From: Pseudochelatococcus lubricantis
Lineage (GTDB): Bacteria > Pseudomonadota > Alphaproteobacteria > Rhizobiales > Beijerinckiaceae
DNA length: 64,000 nt
Direction of reading: 5' to 3'
Assembly (NCBI RefSeq): GCF_042432495.1
Contig: NZ_JBHLXC010000002.1
Location: forward strand, 1 to 64,000
Part shown: positions 53,720-63,052 of the stretch, piece by piece
How the letters are laid out: every line of letters begins with the position of its first letter
Numbering within the stretch: position 1 is the stretch's first letter
Program-made: the position numbers and the translations under genes
Notes under the pieces: generated by a model
What the model saw: only the letters and a program-made list of their open reading frames with translations
Database searches by the model: none
What the model was told of the DNA's origin: nothing

Positions 53720-54048
53720 GAGCATCCTTACCGTCTCTTGTCCCCGCCGGTCTTTTGCAGCGTCCTGCGAATTGACGCAAGTCATTGCTCCGGCCCCTGA
53801 GTCGGGGACGATAGGCCGTTCGCGCGTTCTGGCAAACACTTTTCGCAGCAACCCGTTGCTTCGGTGTGGTTTCACACGGGTGTCCGCAGCTCTCGCGAGG
53901 GATACGGGCGCCCCCTTCACGGTTTCAACGCTTGACGCCCCACGTGCCGCGTCCACATTAGCGACGGGGGGAGGATTTTCACCGCCCGCTCCGGGCAGAA
54001 AGCCCCGCAGAACGTTTTTTAAAAAACGCTCAACTGGAGACTGATCTC
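53720..54048. other. Divergent promoter region between phaR and phaA
   Basis: No gene is visible in this 329-bp gap. It should contain the promoters of both pha transcripts and perhaps PhaR sites. A GCAG-N4-CTGC inverted repeat is at about 53757-53768 and a 16-bp perfect palindrome at 54013-54028. Confidence 0.5.
54013..54028 (+). promoter_or_regulatory. 16-bp perfect palindrome in the phaA leader
   Basis: CGTTTTTTAAAAAACG is a perfect palindrome ending 20 bp before the phaA ATG and just before its TGGAGA ribosome site. It may be an operator or a small hairpin affecting translation. The A/T core is unusual against the GC-rich surroundings. Confidence 0.45.
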
Positions 54049-55227
54049 ATGGCCTTCAACGATATCGTCATCGTCGCCGCAGCGCGTTCCGCCGTCGGCT
54101 CCTTCAACGGTTCCTTCGCAACCGTGCCGGCTCATGAGCTTGGCGCGCAGATCATTCAGGCCGCCATCGCCCGCGCCGGTATCGAGGCGGGCGATGTCGA
54201 CGAAGTGATTCTCGGGCAGGTGCTGACCGCCGCTCAGGGCCAGAACCCCGCCCGCCAGGCCGCCGTTCACGCCGGCATCCCGGTCGAGAAGACGGCATGG
54301 ACGCTGAACCAGGTCTGCGGTTCGGGCCTGCGCGCCGTTGCGCTCGGCGCCCAGCAGATCGCCACGGGCGACGCCACGTTCATCGTCGCAGGCGGCCAGG
54401 AATCGATGTCGCTCGCTCCCCACGCCGCCTACCTGCGCGCCGGCCAAAAGATGGGCGACCTGAACTTCATCGACACCATGATCAAGGACGGCCTCTGGGA
54501 AGCCTTCAACGGCTACCACATGGGCCAGACGGCCGAGAACGTCGCGCAGAAGTACCAGATCTCCCGCCAGGAGCAGGATGAGTTCGCCGTCGCCTCGCAG
54601 AACAAGGCGGAAGCCGCCCGCGACGCCGGCAAGTTCAAGGACGAGATCGCGCCGGTCACCGTGAAGTCCCGCAAGGGCGACGTGATCGTCGATACCGACG
54701 AGTACATCCGCGACGGCGCGACCTATGACGCGGTCGCCAAGCTGCGCCCCGCCTTCACGAAGGACGGCACCGTCACCGCCGGCAACGCCTCCGGCCTCAA
54801 CGACGGCGCAGCAGCGCTCGTCATCACCACGGCGGCGGAAGCCGAGCGCCGCGGCCTGAAGGTGCTGGCGCGCGTCGCCTCGTGGGCGACGGCGGGCGTC
54901 GACCCGGCGATCATGGGCACCGGCCCCATCCCCTCCGCCCGCAAGGCGCTGGAGAAGGCCGGCTGGAAGGTCGAGGACCTCGACCTGATCGAGGCCAACG
55001 AGGCTTTCGCAGCACAGGCGATCTCGGTCAATCGCGATCTCGGCTGGGATACGTCGAAGGTGAACGTCAACGGCGGCGCCATCGCCATCGGCCACCCCAT
55101 CGGCGCTTCGGGCGCGCGCATCCTCACCACCCTGCTCTACGAAATGCAGCGCCGCGACGCCAAGAAGGGCCTCGCCACGCTCTGCATCGGCGGCGGCATG
55201 GGTGTCGCGCTGACCGTCGAACGCTAA
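54049..55227 (+). CDS. phaA: Acetyl-CoA acetyltransferase (beta-ketothiolase)
   Basis: PhaA condenses two acetyl-CoA to acetoacetyl-CoA, the first PHB step. The 392-residue thiolase has the nucleophile Cys90 in NQVCGSGLRA, the NEAFAAQ loop, the active-site His in GGAIAIGHPIGASGAR and the second Cys in LCIGGGMGVA. ATG at 54049 follows TGGAGA. Divergent from phaR; phaB follows after an unusually long 534-bp gap. Confidence 0.98.
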   Translation: MAFNDIVIVAAARSAVGSFNGSFATVPAHELGAQIIQAAIARAGIEAGDVDEVILGQVLTAAQGQNPARQAAVHAGIPVEKTAWTLNQVCGSGLRAVALGAQQIATGDATFIVAGGQESMSLAPHAAYLRAGQKMGDLNFIDTMIKDGLWEAFNGYHMGQTAENVAQKYQISRQEQDEFAVASQNKAEAARDAGKFKDEIAPVTVKSRKGDVIVDTDEYIRDGATYDAVAKLRPAFTKDGTVTAGNASGLNDGAAALVITTAAEAERRGLKVLARVASWATAGVDPAIMGTGPIPSARKALEKAGWKVEDLDLIEANEAFAAQAISVNRDLGWDTSKVNVNGGAIAIGHPIGASGARILTTLLYEMQRRDAKKGLATLCIGGGMGVALTVER

Positions 55228-55761
55228 AGCCGGTTTGGGGAGAGGCGTGAGACGCTTCTCCCCTGGCAGCGACAAGAGACGGGAAGATGAAGCGGATCGG
55301 CGCCTTTCGAAGGGGCGGTCCGCTCGAAGGGGCGGTCCGCTTGGCGCACATGATTTCGCGGCCACAGCATAAGACCGATTCCCGGCGGGCGCGACTCATC
55401 GGAAATCGGACTGGCCCGTGCGGCGCTTGAGCCAAGCCTGCGCGGAGCGGCCGGGGATCGGGAGCCTTGGCATGACGCAGTTTTCCGCGGCGTTCCGGCG
55501 GCTATCCCCGGCTGAGCGCGCATTTCGGTTTGAGTAAACGTTTTCTGTCTTCCGCCTGAATAGTCGCAATAGAAACAAGTCTAAAAAATTGATCCATAAT
55601 AATGATTGAGCGGGAGACAATGCTAAAGTTTCGTAATATCCTGACAATGTTCTGAATCAGGGCTCCACAGCTGCGATCTTGGCAGAACTTTCGGGCGGCA
55701 TCGGTCTCCTCAGCAACAATACCTGTGCCGCCTCACACACAAAAAAAGAAAAGGGATCACC
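55228..55761. other. Long intergenic gap between phaA and phaB
   Basis: No gene is supported in these 534 bp. The left part has a 17-bp tandem duplication (55308-55341). The right part (about 55530-55660) is AT-rich and likely holds a separate promoter for phaB, although no clear -35/-10 pair is spaced correctly. Most relatives have phaA and phaB close together. Confidence 0.55.
55308..55341 (+). repeat. Two perfect 17-bp tandem copies
   Basis: CGAAGGGGCGGTCCGCT occurs twice head to tail (55308-55324 and 55325-55341), about 80 bp past the phaA stop codon. It may be a recent slippage duplication. A partial hairpin can form between GCGGAtC before it and the GGTCCGC within it. Confidence 0.85.
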
Positions 55762-56490
55762 ATGGCACGGGTAGCGATAGTAACCGGGGGTACGCGCGGC
55801 ATCGGCGCGGCGATCTCCAAGGCACTGGCGGCGGACGGACACAAGGTCGTCGCCAATTACGCAGGCAACGAAGAGGCCGCGGCCAAGTTTAACGCCGAAA
55901 CTGGCATTCCGGTCATCAAGTTCGACGTCGCCGATCCGGTTTCGTCGGCGGAAGGCATCGCCAAGATCGAGGCGGAGCACGGCCCCATCGACATCGTGGT
56001 CAACAACGCCGGCATCACGCGCGACGCTACGTTCCACCGCCTGTCGTATGAACAGTGGTCGCAGGTGCTGCGCACCAACCTCGATTCGGTGTTCAACGTC
56101 ACCCGTCCGGTGATCGAGGGCCTGCGGGCGCGCGGCTGGGGCCGCATCATCAACATCTCGTCGATCAACGGCCAGAAGGGCCAGGCGGGGCAGACGAACT
56201 ATTCGGCCGCCAAGGCCGGCATCATCGGCTTCACCAAGGCGCTGGCGCAAGAGAACGCCTCCAAGGGCATAACCGCCAATGTCATCGCGCCCGGCTACAT
56301 CGACACCGAGATGGTCGCCGCCGTGCCGGAGGACGTGCTGAAGAAGATCATCGCCACCATCCCGACTGGCCGTCTCGGTCGGGCCGACGAAATTGCCGCC
56401 ACGGTGTCGTTCCTCGCCTCCGAGAAGGCGAGCTTCTTCAACGGATCGGTGCTCACCGTCAACGGCGCCCAGTACATCGCCAACGGCTGA
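55762..56490 (+). CDS. phaB: Acetoacetyl-CoA reductase
   Basis: PhaB reduces acetoacetyl-CoA with NADPH to (R)-3-hydroxybutyryl-CoA, the PHB monomer donor. The 242-residue short-chain dehydrogenase has the cofactor motif GGTRGIG at residues 9-15, NNAGITRD, and the catalytic Ser134, Tyr147 and Lys151 (YSAAK). The ATG at 55762 follows a GAAAAGGGA site. A strong bidirectional terminator follows. PHB synthase is not in the window. Confidence 0.97.
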   Translation: MARVAIVTGGTRGIGAAISKALAADGHKVVANYAGNEEAAAKFNAETGIPVIKFDVADPVSSAEGIAKIEAEHGPIDIVVNNAGITRDATFHRLSYEQWSQVLRTNLDSVFNVTRPVIEGLRARGWGRIINISSINGQKGQAGQTNYSAAKAGIIGFTKALAQENASKGITANVIAPGYIDTEMVAAVPEDVLKKIIATIPTGRLGRADEIAATVSFLASEKASFFNGSVLTVNGAQYIANG

Positions 56491-56526
56491 GCGGCCTTTA
56501 CAGGCCCTTCACTACGTTTCACGATT

Positions 56527-56552
56527 GCCCCGGGGAGTTTCCCCGGGGCTTT
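56527..56552. terminator. Terminator between phaB and gloB
   Basis: GCCCCGGGGA (56527-56536) and TCCCCGGGGC (56540-56549) form a perfect 10-bp stem with a 3-nt loop, followed by TTTG on the plus strand. It sits between convergent genes and can serve both. Confidence 0.8.
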
Positions 56553-56561
56553 GTCTGCTGC

Positions 56562-57332
56562 TCATGCCCTGTCCTTGCGTGCCCGCAGCTCGGCGAAGAC
56601 CTGCGCCGGTGCCTGTCCCGCAAGCCCCAGTCGGGCGGCGAAGGCCGCGTCGTCGGCGCGCAGGAACGGATTCTGCACCTTCTCGCCGCCAAGGAAGGAA
56701 GGAACGGTCAACCGCCCCTCGCGGCGGGCGGCTTCGACGGCGGCGGCGCGCGCCTGCAACGCAGGATTGTCCGGATCGACGGCGAGCGCGAAACGGGCGT
56801 TCGACAGCGTATATTCGTGCCCGCAGAACAGGCGCGTATCGTCCGGCAGCGCCCGCAGCTTTTCGAGCGACGCCCACATCGTTGCCGCGTCGGCTTCGAA
56901 GAGACGGCCGCAGCCAAGCGAAAACAGCGTATCACCCGCGAACAGCGCCCTGTCCTGCGCGAACCAGTAGGCGACATGGCCGCGCGTGTGACCGGGCGTG
57001 GCGATGACCTGCGCCGTCAGGGAGCCGACCGGCACACTGTCGCCCTCCTCCACCGTCGCGTCGACGGCCGGGATCGCGTCCCGCTCCAGCGCGGGCGCGG
57101 TGACGCGGACGGCGGGGAAGCGTTGCTTCAGAGGCAGGATGCCGTCGATATGATCGGCATGCTTGTGTGTGACGAGGATATCGGTGAGCTGCCAGCCGGT
57201 GCGCGCCAGCGCATCGACGACAGCGGCCTCCTCGGGCGCATCGATGGCGGCGGTTGCGCCGGTCTGCGGATCGTGCAGCAGCACACCGATGTTGTCGGTG
57301 CGGGCCAGGAATACATGCGTTTCAGCCGTCAT
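56562..57332 (-). CDS. gloB: Hydroxyacylglutathione hydrolase (glyoxalase II)
   Basis: GloB hydrolyses S-lactoylglutathione to lactate and glutathione in methylglyoxal detoxification. The 256-residue protein has the metallo-beta-lactamase signature THKHADHIDG (His56, His58, Asp60, His61), a later His in PGHTRGHVAYW, the metal-bridging Asp in LFAGDTLFSLGCGRLFE and His in FCGHEYT, followed by the glyoxalase II C-terminal domain. ATG 57332. It faces phaB, and a methyltransferase gene is divergent from it. Confidence 0.96.
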   Translation of the reverse strand: MTAETHVFLARTDNIGVLLHDPQTGATAAIDAPEEAAVVDALARTGWQLTDILVTHKHADHIDGILPLKQRFPAVRVTAPALERDAIPAVDATVEEGDSVPVGSLTAQVIATPGHTRGHVAYWFAQDRALFAGDTLFSLGCGRLFEADAATMWASLEKLRALPDDTRLFCGHEYTLSNARFALAVDPDNPALQARAAAVEAARREGRLTVPSFLGGEKVQNPFLRADDAAFAARLGLAGQAPAQVFAELRARKDRA

Positions 57333-57471
57333 CGTGCCAGTGCCTCCGTTCCGTATGAAAAGCGGCAGCCGCCCGCCGATCTTTCTCCCGGCGCCCGCAC
57401 ACCCGTGATATTTACGCTTTATAATACAAGACTACATCTGGCGCTGGAAATGGTCTAAAGCTGTATCGGTC

Positions 57472-58260
57472 ATGGATGTGGACATCGTCGAACTGAGAGA
57501 TTTCTACGCGAGCCCGCTCGGCACAGTCGCGCGCCGGCTTGTGAAGAAGGCTGTCGAGCGGATATGGCCGGATGCGCGCGGCCATACCGTGCTCGGCTTC
57601 GGCTACGCCACGCCCTACCTCTCGGCCTACCGCAGCAGCGCGGACCGGCTCCTTGCCTTCATGCCGGCGGCACAGGGCGTCATGCACTGGCCCCGCCACG
57701 GCCCCAACGCGACGGCGCTCGTCGACAAGACGTCGCTGCCACTGCAGATCGGCAGCGTCGATCGCGTCATTCTGGCGCATGCGCTGGAAACCACGGATTC
57801 CCCGCAGGCGCTGATGGAGGAAATCTGGCGCGTCCTGACGCCTGGAGGCCGGGTGATCGTCATCGTTCCCAACCGGCGCGGCCTGTGGACGCGCATGGAC
57901 ACCACGCCTTTCGGGCAGGGCCAGCCCTTCAGCCGCTCGCAGCTCGCCCGCCTGATGCAGGCGAGCCTGTTCTCCGCGGAGACGTGGGGGGAGGCACTCT
58001 ACATTCCGCCCGTGCCGCGCCGCCTGGCCTTGCGCTCCGCCGTGGCGTGGGAGCGCATCGGCGCGGGCCTGTCGCTGCCGTTCGCCGGCGTGCACGTGAT
58101 GGAGGCGGTCAAACAACTCTACCGGCCGATCCCGCTGCGGGCGACGCGCAAATCCGCACGCATGGCACCGGTTTTCGCGCCCGCGTCTTCCGTGCACCTG
58201 ACGATCTCCCGGCCCGCACAGACGCGGGAGACGCGGCAAGGGCTCCATCGCCGCCCTTGA
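57472..58260 (+). CDS. Class I SAM-dependent methyltransferase next to gloB
   Basis: A 262-residue protein with a methyltransferase type 11 domain: HTVLGFGYATPYL in place of the usual GxGxG motif, SVDRVILAHALETTDSP and EIWRVLTPGGRVIVIVPNRRG. The degenerate glycine motif is typical of this family, which is found beside gloB in many Hyphomicrobiales. The C-terminus is basic and probably disordered. ATG at 57472; ribosome site weak. Substrate unknown; a glyoxalase-related role is a guess from context only. Confidence 0.82.
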   Translation: MDVDIVELRDFYASPLGTVARRLVKKAVERIWPDARGHTVLGFGYATPYLSAYRSSADRLLAFMPAAQGVMHWPRHGPNATALVDKTSLPLQIGSVDRVILAHALETTDSPQALMEEIWRVLTPGGRVIVIVPNRRGLWTRMDTTPFGQGQPFSRSQLARLMQASLFSAETWGEALYIPPVPRRLALRSAVAWERIGAGLSLPFAGVHVMEAVKQLYRPIPLRATRKSARMAPVFAPASSVHLTISRPAQTRETRQGLHRRP

Positions 58261-58346
58261 CTTGAAGACGCGCGGACGCCAAGTTCCGCGCACACAAGAG
58301 CGTTTGCCGGACGGCCCGTCCGGCAGGCGCCTCCCGATTCTTTCCT

Positions 58347-58374
58347 GGAGCGGATTCCGATCGGGAAGCGCTCC
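58347..58374. repeat. Palindromic element upstream of accA
   Basis: GGAGCG-GA-TTCC-GATCG-GGAA-G-CGCTCC is an imperfect palindrome about 60 bp before accA. Its GGAGCG edge and GATCG centre resemble the left half of the element between tolB and pal (39056-39075), so both may belong to one intergenic repeat family. Confidence 0.45.
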
Positions 58375-58432
58375 GGCGCGGTTCGCCAGAGCGTGCGTCC
58401 GCGGCGTTCACGAGGCAACGACTGGCTAACCG

Positions 58433-59386
58433 ATGCGCAGCTATCTCGACTTTGAAAAACCCGTCGCCGAACTCGAAGCGAAGATCGAGGAGCTGAGGGC
58501 CTTGGCCGATTCGGGCAGCGCGGTCGCCATCGGCGACGAGATCGCGCATATGGAGGCCAAGGCGCGCAAGGCGCTCAACGATGTCTACGCCTCCCTCACC
58601 CCCTGGCAGAAGACGCTGGTGGCCCGCCATCCGCAGCGGCCGCATTTCGTCGACTACTGTTCGGCGCTGATCACCGATTTCACGCCGCTCGCCGGCGACC
58701 GCAAGTTCGGCGAGGATCAGGCGATCGTCGGCGGGCTCGGCCGGTTTCGGGGCGAGAGCGTCTGCATCATCGGGCAGGAAAAGGGCTCGTCGACCGAAAC
58801 GCGCATCCGGCACAATTTCGGCATGGCGCGGCCGGAGGGATACCGCAAGGCCGTGCGGCTGATGGAACTCGCCGGGCGGTTCGATCTGCCGGTCATTACC
58901 TTCGTCGATACGGCGGGCGCCTATCCCGGCATCGGCGCGGAGGAGCGTGGACAGGCCGAGGCCATCGCCCGTTCCACGGACGCATGCCTGCTTCTGCCCA
59001 CGCCCAACGTCTCGATAGTCATCGGCGAGGGTGGATCGGGCGGCGCCATCGCGCTCGCCACCGCCAACCGCGTGCTGATGCTGGAGCACGCCATCTATTC
59101 GGTGATCTCGCCGGAAGGCGCGGCGTCCATCCTGTGGCGCGACCCCACACGGGCGCAGGACGCCGCGACCGCCATGAAGATCACGGCGCAGGATCTGCTG
59201 CGTTTCCAGATCATCGACGCCATCGTCCCCGAACCCGCCGGCGGTGCGCATCGCGACCCCGACGCCGCCATCAACGCGACGGGCGACGCCATCGCCGCCT
59301 CCCTTCAGGAGCTGGCGGGGCTGTCCGCGGACGACGTGAAACGCGCGCGCGCCGACAAGTTCCTGACCATCGGCAGCAAGCTGTAA
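58433..59386 (+). CDS. accA: Acetyl-CoA carboxylase carboxyltransferase subunit alpha
   Basis: AccA works with AccD to move the carboxyl group from biotin to acetyl-CoA, making malonyl-CoA for fatty acids. The 317-residue protein has the N-terminal FEKPVAELEAKIEELRAL helix and the crotonase-fold core (GQEKGSSTETRIRHNFGMARPEGYRKA, FVDTAGAYPG, EGGSGGAIA, ISPEGAASILW). Length matches the family. ATG at 58433. It ends 7 bp from the stop of the convergent quinone oxidoreductase gene. Confidence 0.98.
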   Translation: MRSYLDFEKPVAELEAKIEELRALADSGSAVAIGDEIAHMEAKARKALNDVYASLTPWQKTLVARHPQRPHFVDYCSALITDFTPLAGDRKFGEDQAIVGGLGRFRGESVCIIGQEKGSSTETRIRHNFGMARPEGYRKAVRLMELAGRFDLPVITFVDTAGAYPGIGAEERGQAEAIARSTDACLLLPTPNVSIVIGEGGSGGAIALATANRVLMLEHAIYSVISPEGAASILWRDPTRAQDAATAMKITAQDLLRFQIIDAIVPEPAGGAHRDPDAAINATGDAIAASLQELAGLSADDVKRARADKFLTIGSKL

Positions 59387-59393
59387 TACAGCC

Positions 59394-60395
59394 TCACCCG
59401 GCGACCCGCAGCACGATCTTGCCGATATGCTCGCCCGTTTCCATCAGGGCGTGCGCGGCGGCGGCCTCCGTCAGCGGGAAGGTCTTGTGGACCACGGGCA
59501 AGCAGCGTCCTTCGGCCAGCAGCGGCCATACGTGCTGCCGCAGGGAGAGGGCGATTGACGCCTTCTCGTCCAGCGGCCGGCTGCGGAGGGTGGAGCCGGT
59601 GTGCGTGAGCCGTTTCAGCATCAGCCGCATGAAATCGACCTCGACCTTCGATCCCTGCATGAACGCGATCTGCACGATACGCCCGTCCTGCGCCGCCGCT
59701 TGATAGTTGCGCGGGATGTAGCTGCCGCCGACCATGTCGAGAATCACATCGGCGCCGCGCCCGGCCGTCGCCGCCTTTACCGCCGCGACGAAATCCTCCT
59801 CGCGATAGTTGATGGCGGCGTCCGCACCCAGCCGCATGCAGGCGGCGCATTTTTCCGCCGAGCCCGCCGTCGTCAGCACCCGCGCGCCGAACGCCTTGCC
59901 AAGCTGGATCGCGGTGGTGCCGATGCCGGACGTGCCGCCGTGCACGAGCAGCGTCTCGCCCGGTTTCAGCGCACCCCTGTCGAAAACGTTCGACCACACG
60001 GTGAAATAGGTTTCCGGAACGGCCGCCGCCGTGACGAAGTCGAGGCCGTCGGGAACCGGCAGCGCGAGCGCGGCGTCGGCCAGGCAATACTCGGCGTAGC
60101 CGCCGCCCGTCACCAGCGCCGTCACGCGGCTGCCCGGCGCGGGTACGTCCGCGCCCTCGCCCGCGGCCACGACCTCGCCGGCGATTTCGAGGCCGGGGAT
60201 GTCGGAGGCGCCCGGCGGCGGCGGATAATGGCCCTGCCGCTGCACCACATCCGGCCGGTTGACGCCAGCCGCATGCACCCGCACCAGCACCTCCCCCGCC
60301 GCCGGGCGCGGCACCGGGCGCGTTTCCGGACGCAGGACATCCGGCCCGCCGGGTTCGCTGATACCGATAACGGTCTGGGACGACGGCAGATTCAT
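59394..60395 (-). CDS. NAD(P)H:quinone oxidoreductase, PIG3/QOR type
   Basis: A 333-residue medium-chain dehydrogenase/reductase without structural zinc ligands, like PIG3 and QorA enzymes. It has the N-terminal GroES-like part (GEVLVRVHAAGVNRPDVVQRQG) and the nucleotide motif VHGGTSGIGTTAIQLGKAFGA, with NADPH-type sequence around it. QOR enzymes perform one- or two-electron quinone reduction, or act on alkenals. It is single; accA is convergent and galU lies 87 bp beyond it in the minus direction upstream. Confidence 0.9.
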   Translation of the reverse strand: MNLPSSQTVIGISEPGGPDVLRPETRPVPRPAAGEVLVRVHAAGVNRPDVVQRQGHYPPPPGASDIPGLEIAGEVVAAGEGADVPAPGSRVTALVTGGGYAEYCLADAALALPVPDGLDFVTAAAVPETYFTVWSNVFDRGALKPGETLLVHGGTSGIGTTAIQLGKAFGARVLTTAGSAEKCAACMRLGADAAINYREEDFVAAVKAATAGRGADVILDMVGGSYIPRNYQAAAQDGRIVQIAFMQGSKVEVDFMRLMLKRLTHTGSTLRSRPLDEKASIALSLRQHVWPLLAEGRCLPVVHKTFPLTEAAAAHALMETGEHIGKIVLRVAG

Positions 60396-60482
60396 CGCAT
60401 TACTCCCCGGTTTTCAAACGGCCTCGCGCCGCCCGCGCGCGAAAGGCGCGGGCGGCTAGGGTTCAGGCGCTATCGGCGCCGT

Positions 60483-61358
60483 TCACTGCCTGAGCAGGGC
60501 GTTCAGGGCAATGCGGAAGTCGGGCGCGAGGTCGTCGCGCGCCAGCGCGTAGGCGACGTTGGCGGCGAGGAAGCCGATCTTGGAACCGCAATCGTAGATC
60601 TCGCCGTCGAAGCGCGTCGCGAAGAAGGGCTGCGACGTCGCAAGCGTGATCATGGCGTCGGTGAGCTGGATCTCGCCGCCGGCACCCCGCTCCTGCTTCG
60701 CGAGGATGTCGAAAATTTCGGGCTGCAGGATGTAGCGCCCGGAGATGGCGAGGTTGGAGGGCGCGGTGCCCTTTGCGGGCTTCTCGACCATGGCTCTGAT
60801 CGGCGAGACCTTGGCGCCGGCATCGGCAACGTCGACGATGCCGTACTGATGCGCCTGGTCGGCCGGCACCTCGTAAACGCCGATGATGTTGCCGCCGTGG
60901 TTGGCGTAGGCATCGATCATCTCGCTGAGGCAGGGCGTCTCGGCATGGTGCAGCATGTCAGGGAGGAGCAGGGCGAACGGCTCGTCGCCCACGATGTCGC
61001 GCGCGCACCACACCGCATGGCCGAGGCCGAGCGGTCCCTGCTGGCGCGTGAAGCTCGTCTGGCCGGGGCCGGGCAGATCGTGCAGCAACGCTTCCAGCTC
61101 GCGCTTCTTGCCGCGTTCGAGAAGCGTGCGCTCAAGTTCGAACTGGTTGTCGAAGTGGTCCTCAATCACGCCCTTGTTGCGCCCCGTGACGAACACGAAA
61201 TGCTCGATACCGGCAGCGCGCGCCTCATCCACCACATGCTGGATCACGGGCCGGTCGACGACAGTCAGCATTTCCTTGGGCATTGCCTTGGTCGCGGGAA
61301 GGAAGCGCGTACCAAGTCCCGCCACCGGAAACACAGCCTTGCGAATGGGTTTGTTCAT
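60483..61358 (-). CDS. galU: UTP-glucose-1-phosphate uridylyltransferase
   Basis: GalU makes UDP-glucose for envelope and storage polysaccharides. The 291-residue protein has the nucleotide-binding signature PVAGLGTRFLPATKAMPKEML near residue 10, the RNKGVIEDHFD segment, LLPDMLHH, EKP in the MVEKPAKGTAPS loop and a typical C-terminus. ATG at 61358 is chosen as it matches the family; a longer frame upstream to 61490 is not conserved. A ribosome site is weak. Confidence 0.96.
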   Translation of the reverse strand: MNKPIRKAVFPVAGLGTRFLPATKAMPKEMLTVVDRPVIQHVVDEARAAGIEHFVFVTGRNKGVIEDHFDNQFELERTLLERGKKRELEALLHDLPGPGQTSFTRQQGPLGLGHAVWCARDIVGDEPFALLLPDMLHHAETPCLSEMIDAYANHGGNIIGVYEVPADQAHQYGIVDVADAGAKVSPIRAMVEKPAKGTAPSNLAISGRYILQPEIFDILAKQERGAGGEIQLTDAMITLATSQPFFATRFDGEIYDCGSKIGFLAANVAYALARDDLAPDFRIALNALLRQ

Positions 61359-61662
61359 GTCCGTTTCAACAGGTGGGGTGAGTTGTGGGCCGGCAGCCCG
61401 CGCCACCCCTGACGCGCCCCACCGCTGGAAACGGCGTGCCAGCCGCCGCTTATTATGACGTGATGTATCATCGCGACAGGAATAGGGCAAAGCGCTGAAT
61501 TAGCGTCCTTCTCGCTACATGCCGTCACGTCGTCTCAACCGTTTCTAAACCATATGGGCGCATCGTTGTTGGGGTTTTTACCAGCTTGGTGAACAGTCGC
61601 ACCGGCTTTCCGTTTCCGGAAACCAGGCGAAGCAGATGGCGCGACCGCAAGAAGGGCGACCG

Positions 61663-63024
61663 ATGGCAGCGAGCAGACAGCATCCCGGCAGGTGGTATTC
61701 CGGCAAGCGGCATTCCGGGTTTCACGCCGGTGCGGCTTCCGCAAGGTCCGCGCTTGCCGTTCTGGCGGCGAGCGCGTTGCTCGCATCCTGCTCGTCCTTC
61801 AATTACTGGCCGGGCACCGTGGACAACGGCACCACCGCGTCTATTCCTGCCTCTTCGCCCCGGCCCGCCAGCCCGGCCATGGCCTATGCGCAAGCGTCGT
61901 CCGAGCCCGATATGACGAACTTTTCCGCCTTCATCAGGGATTTGTGGCCGGAAGCCGCTGCGCGCGGTGTCTCTCGGCGCACTTTCGATGCCGCGCTTGC
62001 CGGCGTCGCCCCCGATCCCAAGATCATCGCACTGACGAAGAAGCAGTCGGAATTCGTCAAGCCGGTCTGGGAATACCTCGCCTCCGCCACCTCCGCCCAA
62101 CGGCTCGAACGCGGCCGCGAGCAAACGACAAAATGGCGCGACACCTTCGCCACGGTCGAGAGCCGATTCGGCGTCGACCGCAAGGTGATCGCCGGCGTGT
62201 GGGGCATGGAGACGAACTTCGGCTCCACGATGGGCAATTATTATGTGGTCGAGGCGCTGGCGACACTGGCGCACGCGCAGTATCGCGGCCCCTTCTTCCG
62301 CAATGAACTCGTCACCGCTCTCACTATTTTGGAAGAGGGCCATACCACCCGCGACAAGATGATCGGCTCATGGGCCGGCGCCATGGGCCAGACCCAGTTC
62401 ATGCCGACGAGCTTCACGCGCTACGCCGTGGATTTCACCGGCGACGGGCGGCGCGACATCTGGAGTTCCGTACCCGACGCGCTCGCCTCCACCGGCAATT
62501 ACCTGAAGGAGCACGGCTGGGTCGCGGGGCTGCCATGGGGCTTCGAGGTGAAGCTGCCGACAGGCTACGACTATCGCCACCGCAACGGTACGTTCGCCTC
62601 CTTCGCCGCCACCGGCGTGCGGCGCATGGATGGGCGGACGATGCCCGCCGCAGGCGAGGCGCGCATCTTCCTGCCCGCCGGCGCGCGCGGTCCCGCCTTC
62701 CTCGTCACGAAGAACTTCGACGTCATCAAGCGCTACAACAACTCTGACGCCTATGCGCTCGGCGTGGCGCTGCTCGGCGACATGATCCACGGGGGCGCTG
62801 GCGTACAGGCCGCCTGGCCGCTCGACGAAAAGCCCCTCAGCCGCGACGAGCGTGAGGATCTGCAACGCTATCTCGCCAACCTCGGCTTCTCGGTCGGCGA
62901 ACCGGACGGGCGCATCGGCAGCCAGACGCGCGCCGCCATCACCGCCTATCAGGAGCGCAAGGGCCTGATCCCGGACGGCCATCCCAGCCAGACGCTGCTG
63001 ACGCACCTCCGGCGGGAGCTGTAA
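61663..63024 (+). CDS. Lytic murein transglycosylase, MltB type, lipoprotein
   Basis: This enzyme cleaves peptidoglycan glycan strands, leaving 1,6-anhydro ends. The 453-residue precursor has a lipobox LASC (Cys43), so it should be anchored in the outer membrane. The SLT_2 catalytic domain includes the Glu in GVWGMETNFGS (Glu183), ALATLAHAQYRG and MGQTQFMPTSF. A C-terminal peptidoglycan-binding domain (about residues 385-453, QRYLANLGFSVGEPDGRIG) follows. ATG at 61663 has a GAAGGG site; ATG 61636 is an alternative. Downstream lies the DUF459 gene. Confidence 0.94.
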   Translation: MAASRQHPGRWYSGKRHSGFHAGAASARSALAVLAASALLASCSSFNYWPGTVDNGTTASIPASSPRPASPAMAYAQASSEPDMTNFSAFIRDLWPEAAARGVSRRTFDAALAGVAPDPKIIALTKKQSEFVKPVWEYLASATSAQRLERGREQTTKWRDTFATVESRFGVDRKVIAGVWGMETNFGSTMGNYYVVEALATLAHAQYRGPFFRNELVTALTILEEGHTTRDKMIGSWAGAMGQTQFMPTSFTRYAVDFTGDGRRDIWSSVPDALASTGNYLKEHGWVAGLPWGFEVKLPTGYDYRHRNGTFASFAATGVRRMDGRTMPAAGEARIFLPAGARGPAFLVTKNFDVIKRYNNSDAYALGVALLGDMIHGGAGVQAAWPLDEKPLSRDEREDLQRYLANLGFSVGEPDGRIGSQTRAAITAYQERKGLIPDGHPSQTLLTHLRREL

Positions 63025-63027
63025 GCA

Positions 63028-63052
63028 GCGGGAAGGCGGCGACCTTCCCCGC
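63028..63052 (+). terminator. Hairpin after the MltB-type gene
   Basis: GCGGGAAGG (63028-63036) pairs with CCTTCCCCGC (63043-63052) with one bulged base, 4 bp past the stop codon, then GTTTACC. A weak intrinsic terminator or attenuator before the DUF459 gene. Confidence 0.5.
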
